Positions 53,422 through 60,175 of a DNA stretch of 60,175 bases are shown here, piece after piece. The notes under the pieces are model-generated. The model ran no database searches, had not been told where the DNA came from, and was given only the letters and a program-made list of their open reading frames with translations. Each line of letters begins with the position of its first letter. Position 1 is the stretch's first letter. A program made the position numbers and the translations under genes. This DNA comes from Raoultibacter massiliensis (GTDB taxonomy: Bacteria > Actinomycetota > Coriobacteriia > Coriobacteriales > Eggerthellaceae), in the NCBI RefSeq assembly GCF_900199545.1, contig NZ_LT962671.1:858638-918812 (forward strand). The letters are read 5' to 3'.

Positions 53422-54573
53422 ATGGACGATCGCCGGACGACTCCCGATGCCGAAGAAGCCCGTAGAAGGGCTCGGGAGCGGCTTGCCGCCCGGCAGGGAA
53501 GGATCGCGTCGGAAGAGGGCAGGCGCACTGGGGGCGAAAGGCCCGATCGCGCAAGCGGAGTGCGGCGGGCTTCCTCTCGGCGGCAGCCCGATCGGATGGA
53601 GGCAGGGCGATCCGGCATCGGTGGCGTCCTCGAAGCGGCGTTCGGGGCGGTCTCGTCTGCATTCGCGGCGCAGAACCGCCGGCTGGTCGTCGTTGCCCTG
53701 CTCTGCATCATCGCTTTGGCCATGCTCGCGGTAGGGGCGTCGAGTTGCGTGCGCGGCTGTTCGGCCGAACAGGTTGAAGGCGAGGAGCCGGTTCAAAGCG
53801 AGCAGCAGGAAACCGGCGAGGGGGCTGTGCCGACGCCGGTGTCGCTTCCCGAAGGACTCGATGCCGACTTGGCCTCCTCGCTTGAAGCCGCTGCGGCAAA
53901 AAGCGAGGATGTCGCCTGGATCGCGAACCACGCCGCCGATTATGCGGTCGATGGCGATGTGGTCCAGTACAAGCTTCTCAAGCTTGCCGTCGAGGAACCT
54001 GAAGCCGTGGCGTTCGTCAAGGGCTTTCCCGAATCCTATCCCGCCGATGCGGCGACTCCGTACGAAGGCGAGCTTCAAGCAAATGCGGTGCCGCGCCTCT
54101 ATCAATGGGATACGCGCTGGGGCTACACCGTGTACTCGTCGACGACGTTCGCGCTGACGGGCTGCTGCCCGACTTCGCTTTCCATGGTGTACATGGGGTT
54201 GACGGGAAAGACGGATCTCACCCCTTACGATATGGGGCTCCGCGCGCAAAACGGCGGCTACATGACGGAATACAACGGAACCGACGACGCGTTTCTCGTC
54301 AACGAGGCGGCGAGCCTCGGGTTGGCGTGTGCCGAGATCTCGGTGGACTCCGATGTCCTGCGCAGAGAGCTGGAAGATGGGAAAGTCGTCATCTGCAACG
54401 TCGGTGCCGGCGATTTCACGACAGGCGGCCACTACCTCGTCATCACTTCGATCAACGACGACGGAACGCTGAACGTCAACGATCCGTATTCGGCGGAACG
54501 GTCGGCGAAAACCTGGGATGTCGATCAGGTCGTAGGGCAGACGAAGGCCCTGTTCTCGTATTCGCTGGCATGA
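53422..54573 (+). CDS. Membrane-anchored C39-like (papain-fold) peptidase domain protein
   Basis: 383 residues. A long Arg-rich cytoplasmic N-terminus (about 90 residues), one transmembrane helix (LVVVALLCIIALAMLAVGASS), an extracellular helical spacer, and a C-terminal peptidase C39_2-like domain. The probable nucleophile Cys is in TGCCPTSLSMVYMGLTG, the His in TTGGHYLVITS and the third residue in NVNDPYSAERSAK. Substrate unknown; cell-wall or secreted-peptide processing is possible. It follows era by 6 bases. A paralogue lies at 57248-58156 on the other strand. Confidence 0.78.
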   Translation: MDDRRTTPDAEEARRRARERLAARQGRIASEEGRRTGGERPDRASGVRRASSRRQPDRMEAGRSGIGGVLEAAFGAVSSAFAAQNRRLVVVALLCIIALAMLAVGASSCVRGCSAEQVEGEEPVQSEQQETGEGAVPTPVSLPEGLDADLASSLEAAAAKSEDVAWIANHAADYAVDGDVVQYKLLKLAVEEPEAVAFVKGFPESYPADAATPYEGELQANAVPRLYQWDTRWGYTVYSSTTFALTGCCPTSLSMVYMGLTGKTDLTPYDMGLRAQNGGYMTEYNGTDDAFLVNEAASLGLACAEISVDSDVLRRELEDGKVVICNVGAGDFTTGGHYLVITSINDDGTLNVNDPYSAERSAKTWDVDQVVGQTKALFSYSLA

Positions 54574-54688
54574 GAGGTTCCTTCTTCGGCAAGGCGTGGC
54601 CGGGACTTGCCGGTCGCTTAATCGTGGCGTTTTTCTAGCCGCAGGCCAAATGCTGGTTTCCCGTATACGCAAGCGTACGCGTTTCGGC

Positions 54689-54694
54689 TACAAT
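54689..54694 (+). promoter_or_regulatory. Candidate -10 of the PASTA protein gene
   Basis: TACAAT, 32 bases before the ATG at 54727, with AAAAGGGAG as ribosome binding site between. No clear -35. The same hexamer recurs at other promoters in the window. Confidence 0.5.
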
Positions 54695-54726
54695 ACATCC
54701 GAGTAAATTGAAAAGGGAGCCGATGC

Positions 54727-56142
54727 ATGAATTGTCCGAAATGCAGCTTTGAAAACATACCAGGGGCCAAGTTCTGCAGCGAATGCGGGTCGCCGCTTAC
54801 CGATAGCGGAAAGATCGCCGGCTTGTCGGTTGATCGCAGTGCGGGCGCAGAAGCGCCGCGAGGCGATCTCGACACCTCCAAGATCCCCGACATCAAGATA
54901 CCGGGGATAAACGCCGACGAGGAGGATCCGAGCGGCGATATCCTCGATCAGACGGGTGACGACGGGTTCGATTTCGACCCTATCGACGACGAGGAGCCCG
55001 AGTACGGCGATTGGGGCCCGTATGCCTACGATCCGGACGGCGATGCGGAGACCAAACGCATACAGGATACGAGGGGCATCGACGAATTTCTCGTAGAACC
55101 CGGATACGTGCCGCCCGCGGCCGTCTGGAAGACCGGCGATACGATGGAAATGCCGAAGGTCGAAGGCGCTGCGGCACCGGCGAAGAAGGAGTTCAAGGCT
55201 CCCGATGCCGAGAAGAAGCGCGGCGGCAAGGCGAAGCTTGTCATCATAGGGCTCGTCGCCGTTGCGATCGTTTGCGCAGCAGCAGCGGCCATCACCTACT
55301 CCATGGAACTATGGGGCGGAAAAACGATACCCAACGTCGAGGGAATGCAGAGCCAGGAGGCGATCGACGAGCTCGAATCGCTCGGGTTCTCCGTGAAGAC
55401 CGTCGATGTGAAATCCGACGATAAGGAGGGCCGGGTTCTCCTGATGGACCCCATGGCCGGCAGCCGAATGGAAGAGGGCGTCGAGATCGTTTTGAGCATA
55501 GCGGCAGGGCGCTATGTGCCGAACGTCGTCGGCATGACGCAGGATGAGGCGGCATCGGCGCTTGCAGCCGAGGGGTTCGAGAACGTGGAGATTGCAACCG
55601 AGAAGTCGAACGAGGCGGAAGGAACCGTGCTTTCGGTCGATCCGGCAGCGGAATCCAAGGCGATCTCGACTCAGAAGATAACGGTGACGGTTGCCGAAGC
55701 CTATACGGTCCCCGATGTTGCGGGCATGTCGGAATCCGAGGCGCTCCAGGCGCTGTCCGATGCGGGTTACGAAGCGTATTCGGTGTACGTGTATTCCGAA
55801 AGCCCTGAGGGAACCGCCATTGGAACGGAACCCGAGAGCGGAAGCAAACTCGATGCCGGCTCCCAGGTTGCCATCCAGGTTGCGAAATCGCGCGCAAACG
55901 AACTCGTCGCATTGGCGAACGAGTATCTCAATGGAGCGGGTACGATCGAAATCGGCGGTACGACATACGAGATTGCATCCGTCGACGGCTCGGCCTCATA
56001 CAAGGGCGATAATACGACGGCAAGCGCGGTAAGCGTACGGGCGATGACCACGCTCGACGGCGAAACGGTTTACGGATCGCTCAAGCAGCGCACGGTGACG
56101 ATCGTCTGGAGCGATTCGAACGACATCGAAAGTATTTCGTAG
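54727..56142 (+). CDS. Zinc-ribbon, single-pass membrane protein with three PASTA domains
   Basis: 471 residues. N-terminal zinc ribbon (CPKCSFENIPGAKFCSECG), a long acidic cytoplasmic region, one transmembrane helix (LVIIGLVAVAIVCAAAAAITY, near residue 180), then three extracellular PASTA repeats (each beginning I/V-P-N/D-V: TIPNVEGMQ, YVPNVVGMT, TVPDVAGMS) and a C-terminal globular tail. PASTA domains bind peptidoglycan or lipid II, but no kinase domain is present, so it is not a PknB-type receptor. It may sense the cell wall or scaffold it. Confidence 0.8.
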   Translation: MNCPKCSFENIPGAKFCSECGSPLTDSGKIAGLSVDRSAGAEAPRGDLDTSKIPDIKIPGINADEEDPSGDILDQTGDDGFDFDPIDDEEPEYGDWGPYAYDPDGDAETKRIQDTRGIDEFLVEPGYVPPAAVWKTGDTMEMPKVEGAAAPAKKEFKAPDAEKKRGGKAKLVIIGLVAVAIVCAAAAAITYSMELWGGKTIPNVEGMQSQEAIDELESLGFSVKTVDVKSDDKEGRVLLMDPMAGSRMEEGVEIVLSIAAGRYVPNVVGMTQDEAASALAAEGFENVEIATEKSNEAEGTVLSVDPAAESKAISTQKITVTVAEAYTVPDVAGMSESEALQALSDAGYEAYSVYVYSESPEGTAIGTEPESGSKLDAGSQVAIQVAKSRANELVALANEYLNGAGTIEIGGTTYEIASVDGSASYKGDNTTASAVSVRAMTTLDGETVYGSLKQRTVTIVWSDSNDIESIS

Positions 56143-56148
56143 GCGCAT

Positions 56149-56922
56149 ATGGCGGCGGGGACCTATAGGGCGCGCGTCATCGTTCTTCGAAAAACCAAGC
56201 TCGGCGAAAGCGATCTGGTGCTCACGCTGCTTTCCGAAGACGGATCGCAGATAAGGGCCGTCGCCAAAGGCGCGAGAAAGCCCTCGAGCCAGTTCGCCTC
56301 GCGACTCGAACTCTATTCGGTTGCGGATGTGCTGTTTGCAGGCGGGAAAAGTCTCGATATCATAAAAGAAGCCCGCCTCGAGCGGGCTTTCGGACGCATT
56401 CGAAGCAGCATGGAACACGCTGCGGGCGCTGCGGCGATGGCCGAGCTGCTCGATCGCGTCACGCAGCTCGGGCTTGAAAACACGAGGTTGTTCGCCCTTA
56501 CGGAGTCGGCGCTTGCGCATCTTGACGAAGCCGACGCGCCCATGGTTTTGGCGATCACTGCGGCGCACATTCTCAAAGCGCTCGCCTTCGCGGGTTTCAA
56601 GCCGAGCCTTACCACCTGCGTATGCTGTGGCAGAGACGTCGATATCGCCGTCCGTGATACGATCGTGTTCGTCTCGTATGCCGAGGGCGGAGCGATCTGC
56701 GCGGCGTGCGCTCCCCGAAACGAGACGATACGACTGCGTTCCGAGATCTGTGCGTGGGCGAATGCGCTGCTCGTTTCGACCTTTGACGAGATAGCCGCAT
56801 ACGACATCGATCTACCCACATCGTTTTCGGTACTCCAGCTCTGCCAGAGCTGGGTTCGCGAACATGTGGGCGCGAACCTCAAATCGCTCCAGTTCCTCTT
56901 TACAAGCGGATTGTTCGAGTGA
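56149..56922 (+). CDS. recO: DNA repair protein RecO
   Basis: 257 residues. N-terminal OB fold (YRARVIVLRKTKLGESDLVL), the helical domain and a zinc site with two pairs (CVCCGRD, then CAACAP). Acts with RecR and RecF to load RecA onto gapped DNA. The start is 6 bases after the PASTA gene, and recO close to era is the typical order. Confidence 0.94.
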   Translation: MAAGTYRARVIVLRKTKLGESDLVLTLLSEDGSQIRAVAKGARKPSSQFASRLELYSVADVLFAGGKSLDIIKEARLERAFGRIRSSMEHAAGAAAMAELLDRVTQLGLENTRLFALTESALAHLDEADAPMVLAITAAHILKALAFAGFKPSLTTCVCCGRDVDIAVRDTIVFVSYAEGGAICAACAPRNETIRLRSEICAWANALLVSTFDEIAAYDIDLPTSFSVLQLCQSWVREHVGANLKSLQFLFTSGLFE

Positions 56923-56940
56923 TCGATCGGGCGCCCATCC

Positions 56941-56963
56941 GAGTCGGGGGGAGTCCCCGGCTC
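56941..56963. terminator. Hairpin between convergent recO and TSCPD gene
   Basis: GAGTCGGGG and CCCCGGCTC form a 9-bp stem (one G-T) around GGAGT, followed by CCTTT on the plus strand. Could serve both converging genes. Confidence 0.55.
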
Positions 56964-56966
56964 CCT

Positions 56967-57212
56967 TTAAGCTTCTTGGGCTTTTCTCAGTCCTCGAACC
57001 AGCTGATCGACGCACGACGTCGGCTTGCGACCGCAGGTGTTTCCCTCGAACAGCTCGGCGACTTCGTCGATCGTCATGCCTTCGACTACCTTGGAGATCG
57101 CTTTGAGGTTTCCGTTGCAGCCCCCTTCGAAATCGACATGGGAAACGGTATCGCCGGAAAGTTCGATGTTTATGGCTCGCGGGCAGACGCCCTGAGGTAT
57201 GTAGGTGTACAT
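56967..57212 (-). CDS. TSCPD-domain protein (TIGR03905 type)
   Basis: 81 residues, starting MYTYIPQGVCPRAINIEL, with GGCNGNLKAI and C-terminal GRKPTSCVDQLV, where TSCVD stands for the usual TSCPD. These short proteins resemble the C-terminal domain of class II ribonucleotide reductases but function alone; their role is not known. The ATG at 57212 follows AAGGAG; a longer upstream frame lacks one. Confidence 0.82.
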   Translation of the reverse strand: MYTYIPQGVCPRAINIELSGDTVSHVDFEGGCNGNLKAISKVVEGMTIDEVAELFEGNTCGRKPTSCVDQLVRGLRKAQEA

Positions 57213-57247
57213 GGTGCTCCTTGAACGGCTCGTCTCAATCGCACCTA

Positions 57248-58156
57248 TTATATAAGCGAATAGCTCCACAGCGCGCGACATTGTCCGATGACGGTATCGA
57301 AACTCCAGGCTTTGGCGCTGCGTTCGGGGCTGTTGGGGTCGTGGATCACGAGATTGCTGTTCTTATCGATGTCGGTGATGACGATGAAGTGCCCCGTGGT
57401 CGTGAAATCACCGGGTCCCATGCTCGCGATGATGGGCCGTCCTTTGACGAGTTCTCTTCTGATGCTCTGCTCGTCGGCTCCAACCTCGGTTGCGGCAAGG
57501 CCCAAAGACGCGGCGCCTTCGGTCATGAAAAGCCATGCGGTTCCATCGGGACCGGCGTAGCCTCCCTTCGTTGCGAGTTCGGCCATGGCGGCCGGATCTT
57601 TGTCGGTCGCGCCCGTCAGGGCGATGTAAACCATGGCCATGCAGGTCGGACCGCATCCGCTTTCGCCGAAGTGGTTCTCGGCGTATCTGATGTTCGACCA
57701 TGCGGGATCAGTCTGGTACAGAAGCGGGACGCTGCCTTTTTCCCACTGCGCCATCGGCGTGCTCTGCGCCGTCGCTGCCACAGGACTTCTGTATGCGGCA
57801 TCGGCAACGGGCAGGTTGCCCTGGATGGCCTGCATCGAAAACCATCCCGCGAAACCGACGGCCGCAACGAGGATCAGGGCTGCGACCGCAGTTGCGGGCG
57901 ATCGGGTCGACGAGCGGCGCGATCGCCCGCTGTAGTTCTGCTGAAAAGGGGTGCCGGCGGAAGCCGGATGGGCGCAGCGGCGATCTTTTGCGCTATAGGC
58001 TGCGTGTGCGTTTCGCGGTTGCCGGGGGTGGGCGTGCGGGGGGTTGCAAGCGTTGCGGGATGCGGGATGCGCGGCGCGCGCATAAGCCGAATGCGGCCTT
58101 GCCTGCTCGCATCCGCTTCGTGCGCCCTGTTGCCCGGCGTTTCTTCTTGGTTGCAT
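57248..58156 (-). CDS. Membrane-anchored C39-like (papain-fold) peptidase domain protein, paralogue
   Basis: 302 residues. An Arg/Ala/Pro-rich basic N-terminus (~90 residues), one transmembrane helix (AVAALILVAAVGFAGWFSM), then a C39_2-like domain: SVPLLYQTDPAW, nucleophile Cys in SGCGPTCMAMVYIALTG, His in TTGHFIVITD, and NLVIHDPNSPERSAKAW. The domain matches the protein at 53422-54573 motif by motif, so the two are paralogues a few kb apart on opposite strands. The ATG follows GGGAGGA. Function unknown. Confidence 0.78.
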   Translation of the reverse strand: MQPRRNAGQQGARSGCEQARPHSAYARAAHPASRNACNPPHAHPRQPRNAHAAYSAKDRRCAHPASAGTPFQQNYSGRSRRSSTRSPATAVAALILVAAVGFAGWFSMQAIQGNLPVADAAYRSPVAATAQSTPMAQWEKGSVPLLYQTDPAWSNIRYAENHFGESGCGPTCMAMVYIALTGATDKDPAAMAELATKGGYAGPDGTAWLFMTEGAASLGLAATEVGADEQSIRRELVKGRPIIASMGPGDFTTTGHFIVITDIDKNSNLVIHDPNSPERSAKAWSFDTVIGQCRALWSYSLI

Positions 58157-58281
58157 GGCGTCCTCCCTGCATCTCGGATAAGCGGTCGATTGCGGGCCCG
58201 CCCGGTTCGGTTCGCTGCAAGCGGGCCCGAATCGAGTATCGCTCGTCGCATGGATCGCGTCCCAGAAGAAGGAGTAACCGA

Positions 58282-58300
58282 TTCCTTAATTTTTCCTTAA
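58282..58300 (+). promoter_or_regulatory. Direct repeats TTCCTTAA spaced 11 bp upstream of the response regulator gene
   Basis: TTCCTTAA at 58282-58289 and 58293-58300, offset 11 bp. OmpR/PhoB-class regulators bind tandem half-sites one helical turn apart. The pair is 38 bp upstream of the TACAAT -10 element (58338-58343), so autoregulation is likely. Confidence 0.55.
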
Positions 58301-58337
58301 ATGTTGTGTATGCGGCGCTATCAACGAATTCGGACGG

Positions 58338-58350
58338 TACAATTGAGCCA
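58338..58350 (+). promoter_or_regulatory. -10 element of a probably leaderless response-regulator transcript
   Basis: TACAAT (58338-58343), six bases, then ATG at 58350: the same geometry as phoH. No ribosome binding site or -35 is seen. Confidence 0.55.
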
Positions 58351-59045
58351 TGGAAACGACTTCCCACATATGCGTATGCGATGACGAGGCGGCTATCGCC
58401 GATCTTGTCGGAAAGCTGCTGGCCGACGAGGGATACCGCCCCTCGGTGTGCTATTCGGCCGCTCAGGTTCTCGATTTGATGACGCGCGATCGCTTCGACC
58501 TCGTCATCCTCGACATCATGATGCCGGGAATCGACGGGTTTACATGTTGTCGGGAAATCAGAAAGAAAAGCCAGGTCCCCGTTATCTTTCTGACTGCAAA
58601 AGACGAGGAGATCGACAAGGTGGTCGGCTTCGAGCTGGGGGCGGACGATTACGTTGTGAAGCCCTTCAAGCCCCGCGAGCTCATGGCGCGCGTGAAGGCT
58701 CGGTTGCGGCGCACCTCGGTCGATGCGTCGCGGGTGCAGGCGCAATCGGTGCTCGAAGCGGGAGGCGTCACCATCGACGAGGCCGCCTACACCGCAAGCG
58801 TGCTCGGCGAGGAGCTTGCGCTTACTCCGAAGGAATACGCGATCCTGCTGTGCTTGGCCAAGCAGGCGGGAAGGCCCGTTGCATCGAGCGAGCTCTTCGA
58901 AGCGGTTTGGGGCGAGCCTGCCAGCGTGCAGGGCAACAATACCGTTATGGTGCATATACGGCATCTGCGCAAGAAGATAGCCGCAATCGATTCGTCCCAA
59001 GAATACATTGAAACGGTATGGGGCGTTGGATACAAGCTCGGATAG
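58350..59045 (+). CDS. OmpR-family (VanR-like) response regulator
   Basis: 231 residues. Receiver domain with acidic D11/D12, phospho-acceptor D55 (VILDIMMPG), T in FLTAKD and the conserved K in YVVKPFKP. The C-terminal winged helix (LTPKEYAILLCLAKQAGRP ... VMVHIRHLRKKI ... VWGVGYKL) binds DNA. VanR-like by overall pattern; there are no van resistance genes in the window, so its targets are unknown. Forms an operon with the histidine kinase 14 bases downstream. Confidence 0.93.
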   Translation: METTSHICVCDDEAAIADLVGKLLADEGYRPSVCYSAAQVLDLMTRDRFDLVILDIMMPGIDGFTCCREIRKKSQVPVIFLTAKDEEIDKVVGFELGADDYVVKPFKPRELMARVKARLRRTSVDASRVQAQSVLEAGGVTIDEAAYTASVLGEELALTPKEYAILLCLAKQAGRPVASSELFEAVWGEPASVQGNNTVMVHIRHLRKKIAAIDSSQEYIETVWGVGYKLG

Positions 59046-59059
59046 GGCGGTGCACGCTT

Positions 59060-60163
59060 ATGTCTAGCACATATGCCAACGATCAGACCAAAACGCTCCG
59101 GCGCTCGATTTTGTGGCGCACCATACTCAACGCAGTGCTCTTCACGGCGGTTTACGCTGCCGCCGTCTTCCTCGTCGAGCTGTTCAAACCCGCGCTTTCG
59201 AACTTCGTTTTCTATACCGTGCTCGATGGAGTGGGTTACACGCTCTACAACCTGCTGTCCTCGCTTTACTACCTCGTCGCTGCAGGCGTGTACCTCATCG
59301 GCATGATCCTCGTCATCCGTGCGGGCATCAACCGTGCGCTTCGGTATTTCGATGCCCTCTTCGAAGCTGTCGAGGGCATGCTCGTCGAAGAGGGCTCTCC
59401 AATCGATTTACCGGCAGAGCTCTCGTCGACCGCCCTTGCGCTCAATGGGATACAGGCGGAGCGAGAACGCAGCGAACGGGCCGCCAAGGCTGCCGAGCAG
59501 AGGAAAAACGAGCTGGTCGTGTATCTGGCGCACGATATCAAGACTCCCTTGACTTCGATAATCGGATACCTGACGCTTCTTTCCGAATCGCCCGATATGC
59601 CGATCGAAACGCGGGCGCGCTATGCGAACATCACGCTTGAGAAATCCTATCGGCTCGAAGAGCTCATCGAGGAGTTTTTCGAGATTACGCGATACAATCT
59701 GCAAACCATCCCCGTCGAGCGCAGCCGATTCGACGTCACGCTGTTCTGCCAGCAGGTCATCGACGAGTTCTACCCCCAGGCTTCGTCGCGCTCGCTCGAG
59801 ATCAAGCTCGAGGCACCCGACGAGCTGCCGACGTTCGCCGATGCGAACAGGCTTTCACGCGTGTTCAACAACGTGCTGAAAAACGCGCTTTCCTACGCAG
59901 ACGAGGGAAGCGTTGTGGAGGTTCATGTGGGGGAGAGCGTGATCGGTACGGTGAACTGGCTCAAAATCATGGTTGTGAACAGGGGTCGCGAGATAACGCC
60001 CGAACATCTTGACCGCATATTCGAGAAATTCTACCGAGGCGACGATGCGCGCACGACGGCGTCGGGCGGGGCGGGGCTTGGCCTTGCGATCGCGCGGGAG
60101 ATCGCCCGTGCGCACGGCGGGGGCCTCACGGGCTGTCTCCTCTACTCCTCCTCATGGGTATGA
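59060..60163 (+). CDS. VanS-like sensor histidine kinase (3' end uncertain)
   Basis: Two N-terminal transmembrane helices (residues ~22-40 and ~60-90) with a short loop between, then a HAMP-like linker. HisKA with the phosphorylated His in LAHDIKTPLTSI and the ATPase N box (NNVLKNALSYADEG), F box (IFEKFYRGDDART) and G box (GGAGLGLAI) follow. Kinases of this type continue about 15-25 residues past AREIARAHGG with strand-forming sequence, but here the frame turns into LTGCLLYSSSWV and stops at 60163. That segment coincides with an adapter-like sequence (see findings), so the true gene probably runs off the right edge. Confidence 0.85.
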   Translation: MSSTYANDQTKTLRRSILWRTILNAVLFTAVYAAAVFLVELFKPALSNFVFYTVLDGVGYTLYNLLSSLYYLVAAGVYLIGMILVIRAGINRALRYFDALFEAVEGMLVEEGSPIDLPAELSSTALALNGIQAERERSERAAKAAEQRKNELVVYLAHDIKTPLTSIIGYLTLLSESPDMPIETRARYANITLEKSYRLEELIEEFFEITRYNLQTIPVERSRFDVTLFCQQVIDEFYPQASSRSLEIKLEAPDELPTFADANRLSRVFNNVLKNALSYADEGSVVEVHVGESVIGTVNWLKIMVVNRGREITPEHLDRIFEKFYRGDDARTTASGGAGLGLAIAREIARAHGGGLTGCLLYSSSWV

Positions 60164-60175
60164 GAGACAGGCCGG

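Overview
The window is a high-GC bacterial chromosome segment, densely coded and mostly on the plus strand. An actinobacterial-type integration host factor (mIHF) sits beside guanylate kinase and RNA polymerase omega. There is also a Tat-exported selenocysteine formate dehydrogenase, a Tat-lipoprotein molybdopterin reductase next to a membrane-spanning LuxR regulator, and PyrR-controlled pyrimidine operons. Together these point to an anaerobic gut-type member of the Coriobacteriia, most likely Eggerthellaceae. The lineage is an inference from gene content; I saw no rRNA or tRNA gene to confirm it, and no CRISPR array.

Positions 1-10.2 kb form a selenium and formate block. It holds a class V aminotransferase (cut by the left edge), a 27-codon fragment resembling an acyl-CoA dehydratase activase, yedF, and a DUF3343 gene. 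These converge on selD, which is itself a selenoprotein gene read through an in-frame TGA. Divergent from selD is fdhA, interrupted by a TGA at codon 200 and followed by a hairpin very like the E. coli formate dehydrogenase SECIS. Then come fdhB, fdhC, fdhE and fdhD. The block both makes selenophosphate and uses it.

Positions 10.2-30.5 kb carry de novo UMP synthesis in three operons: pyrR-pyrB-pyrC, carA-carB and pyrK-pyrD-pyrF; pyrE is not in the window. The first two have near-identical PyrR-type leader hairpins followed by intrinsic terminators. Inserted between pyrC and carA is an accessory module (13.9-19.4 kb): a TorD-like chaperone, a ferredoxin subunit and a molybdopterin lipoprotein reductase, divergent from a 12-TM-type LuxR regulator. 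This module is bracketed by two directly oriented ~220-bp repeats with imperfect terminal inverted repeats. Next to it are an AbiEi/DUF559-like orphan protein and a proline-iminopeptidase-type hydrolase.

Positions 30.5-47.5 kb are housekeeping: mihF-gmk-rpoZ, thiI, comEA-comEC, holA, rpsT (with an unusual ~80-residue charged tail), lepA, a small membrane protein, dus-hemW, CIRCE-hrcA-dnaJ-rsmE-mtaB.

Positions 47.6-60.2 kb begin with a 937-residue surface protein with about 13 glycine-rich Y-G-G-G repeats. They continue with phoH-ybeY-dgkA-era, two C39-like peptidase paralogues, a zinc-ribbon/PASTA membrane protein, recO, a TSCPD protein and a VanR/VanS-like two-component system. phoH and the response regulator look leaderless (TACAAT, then six bases, then ATG). 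The histidine kinase reading frame becomes nonsensical in its last ~30 bases, which resemble a transposase mosaic end; this is probably a contig-end artefact.
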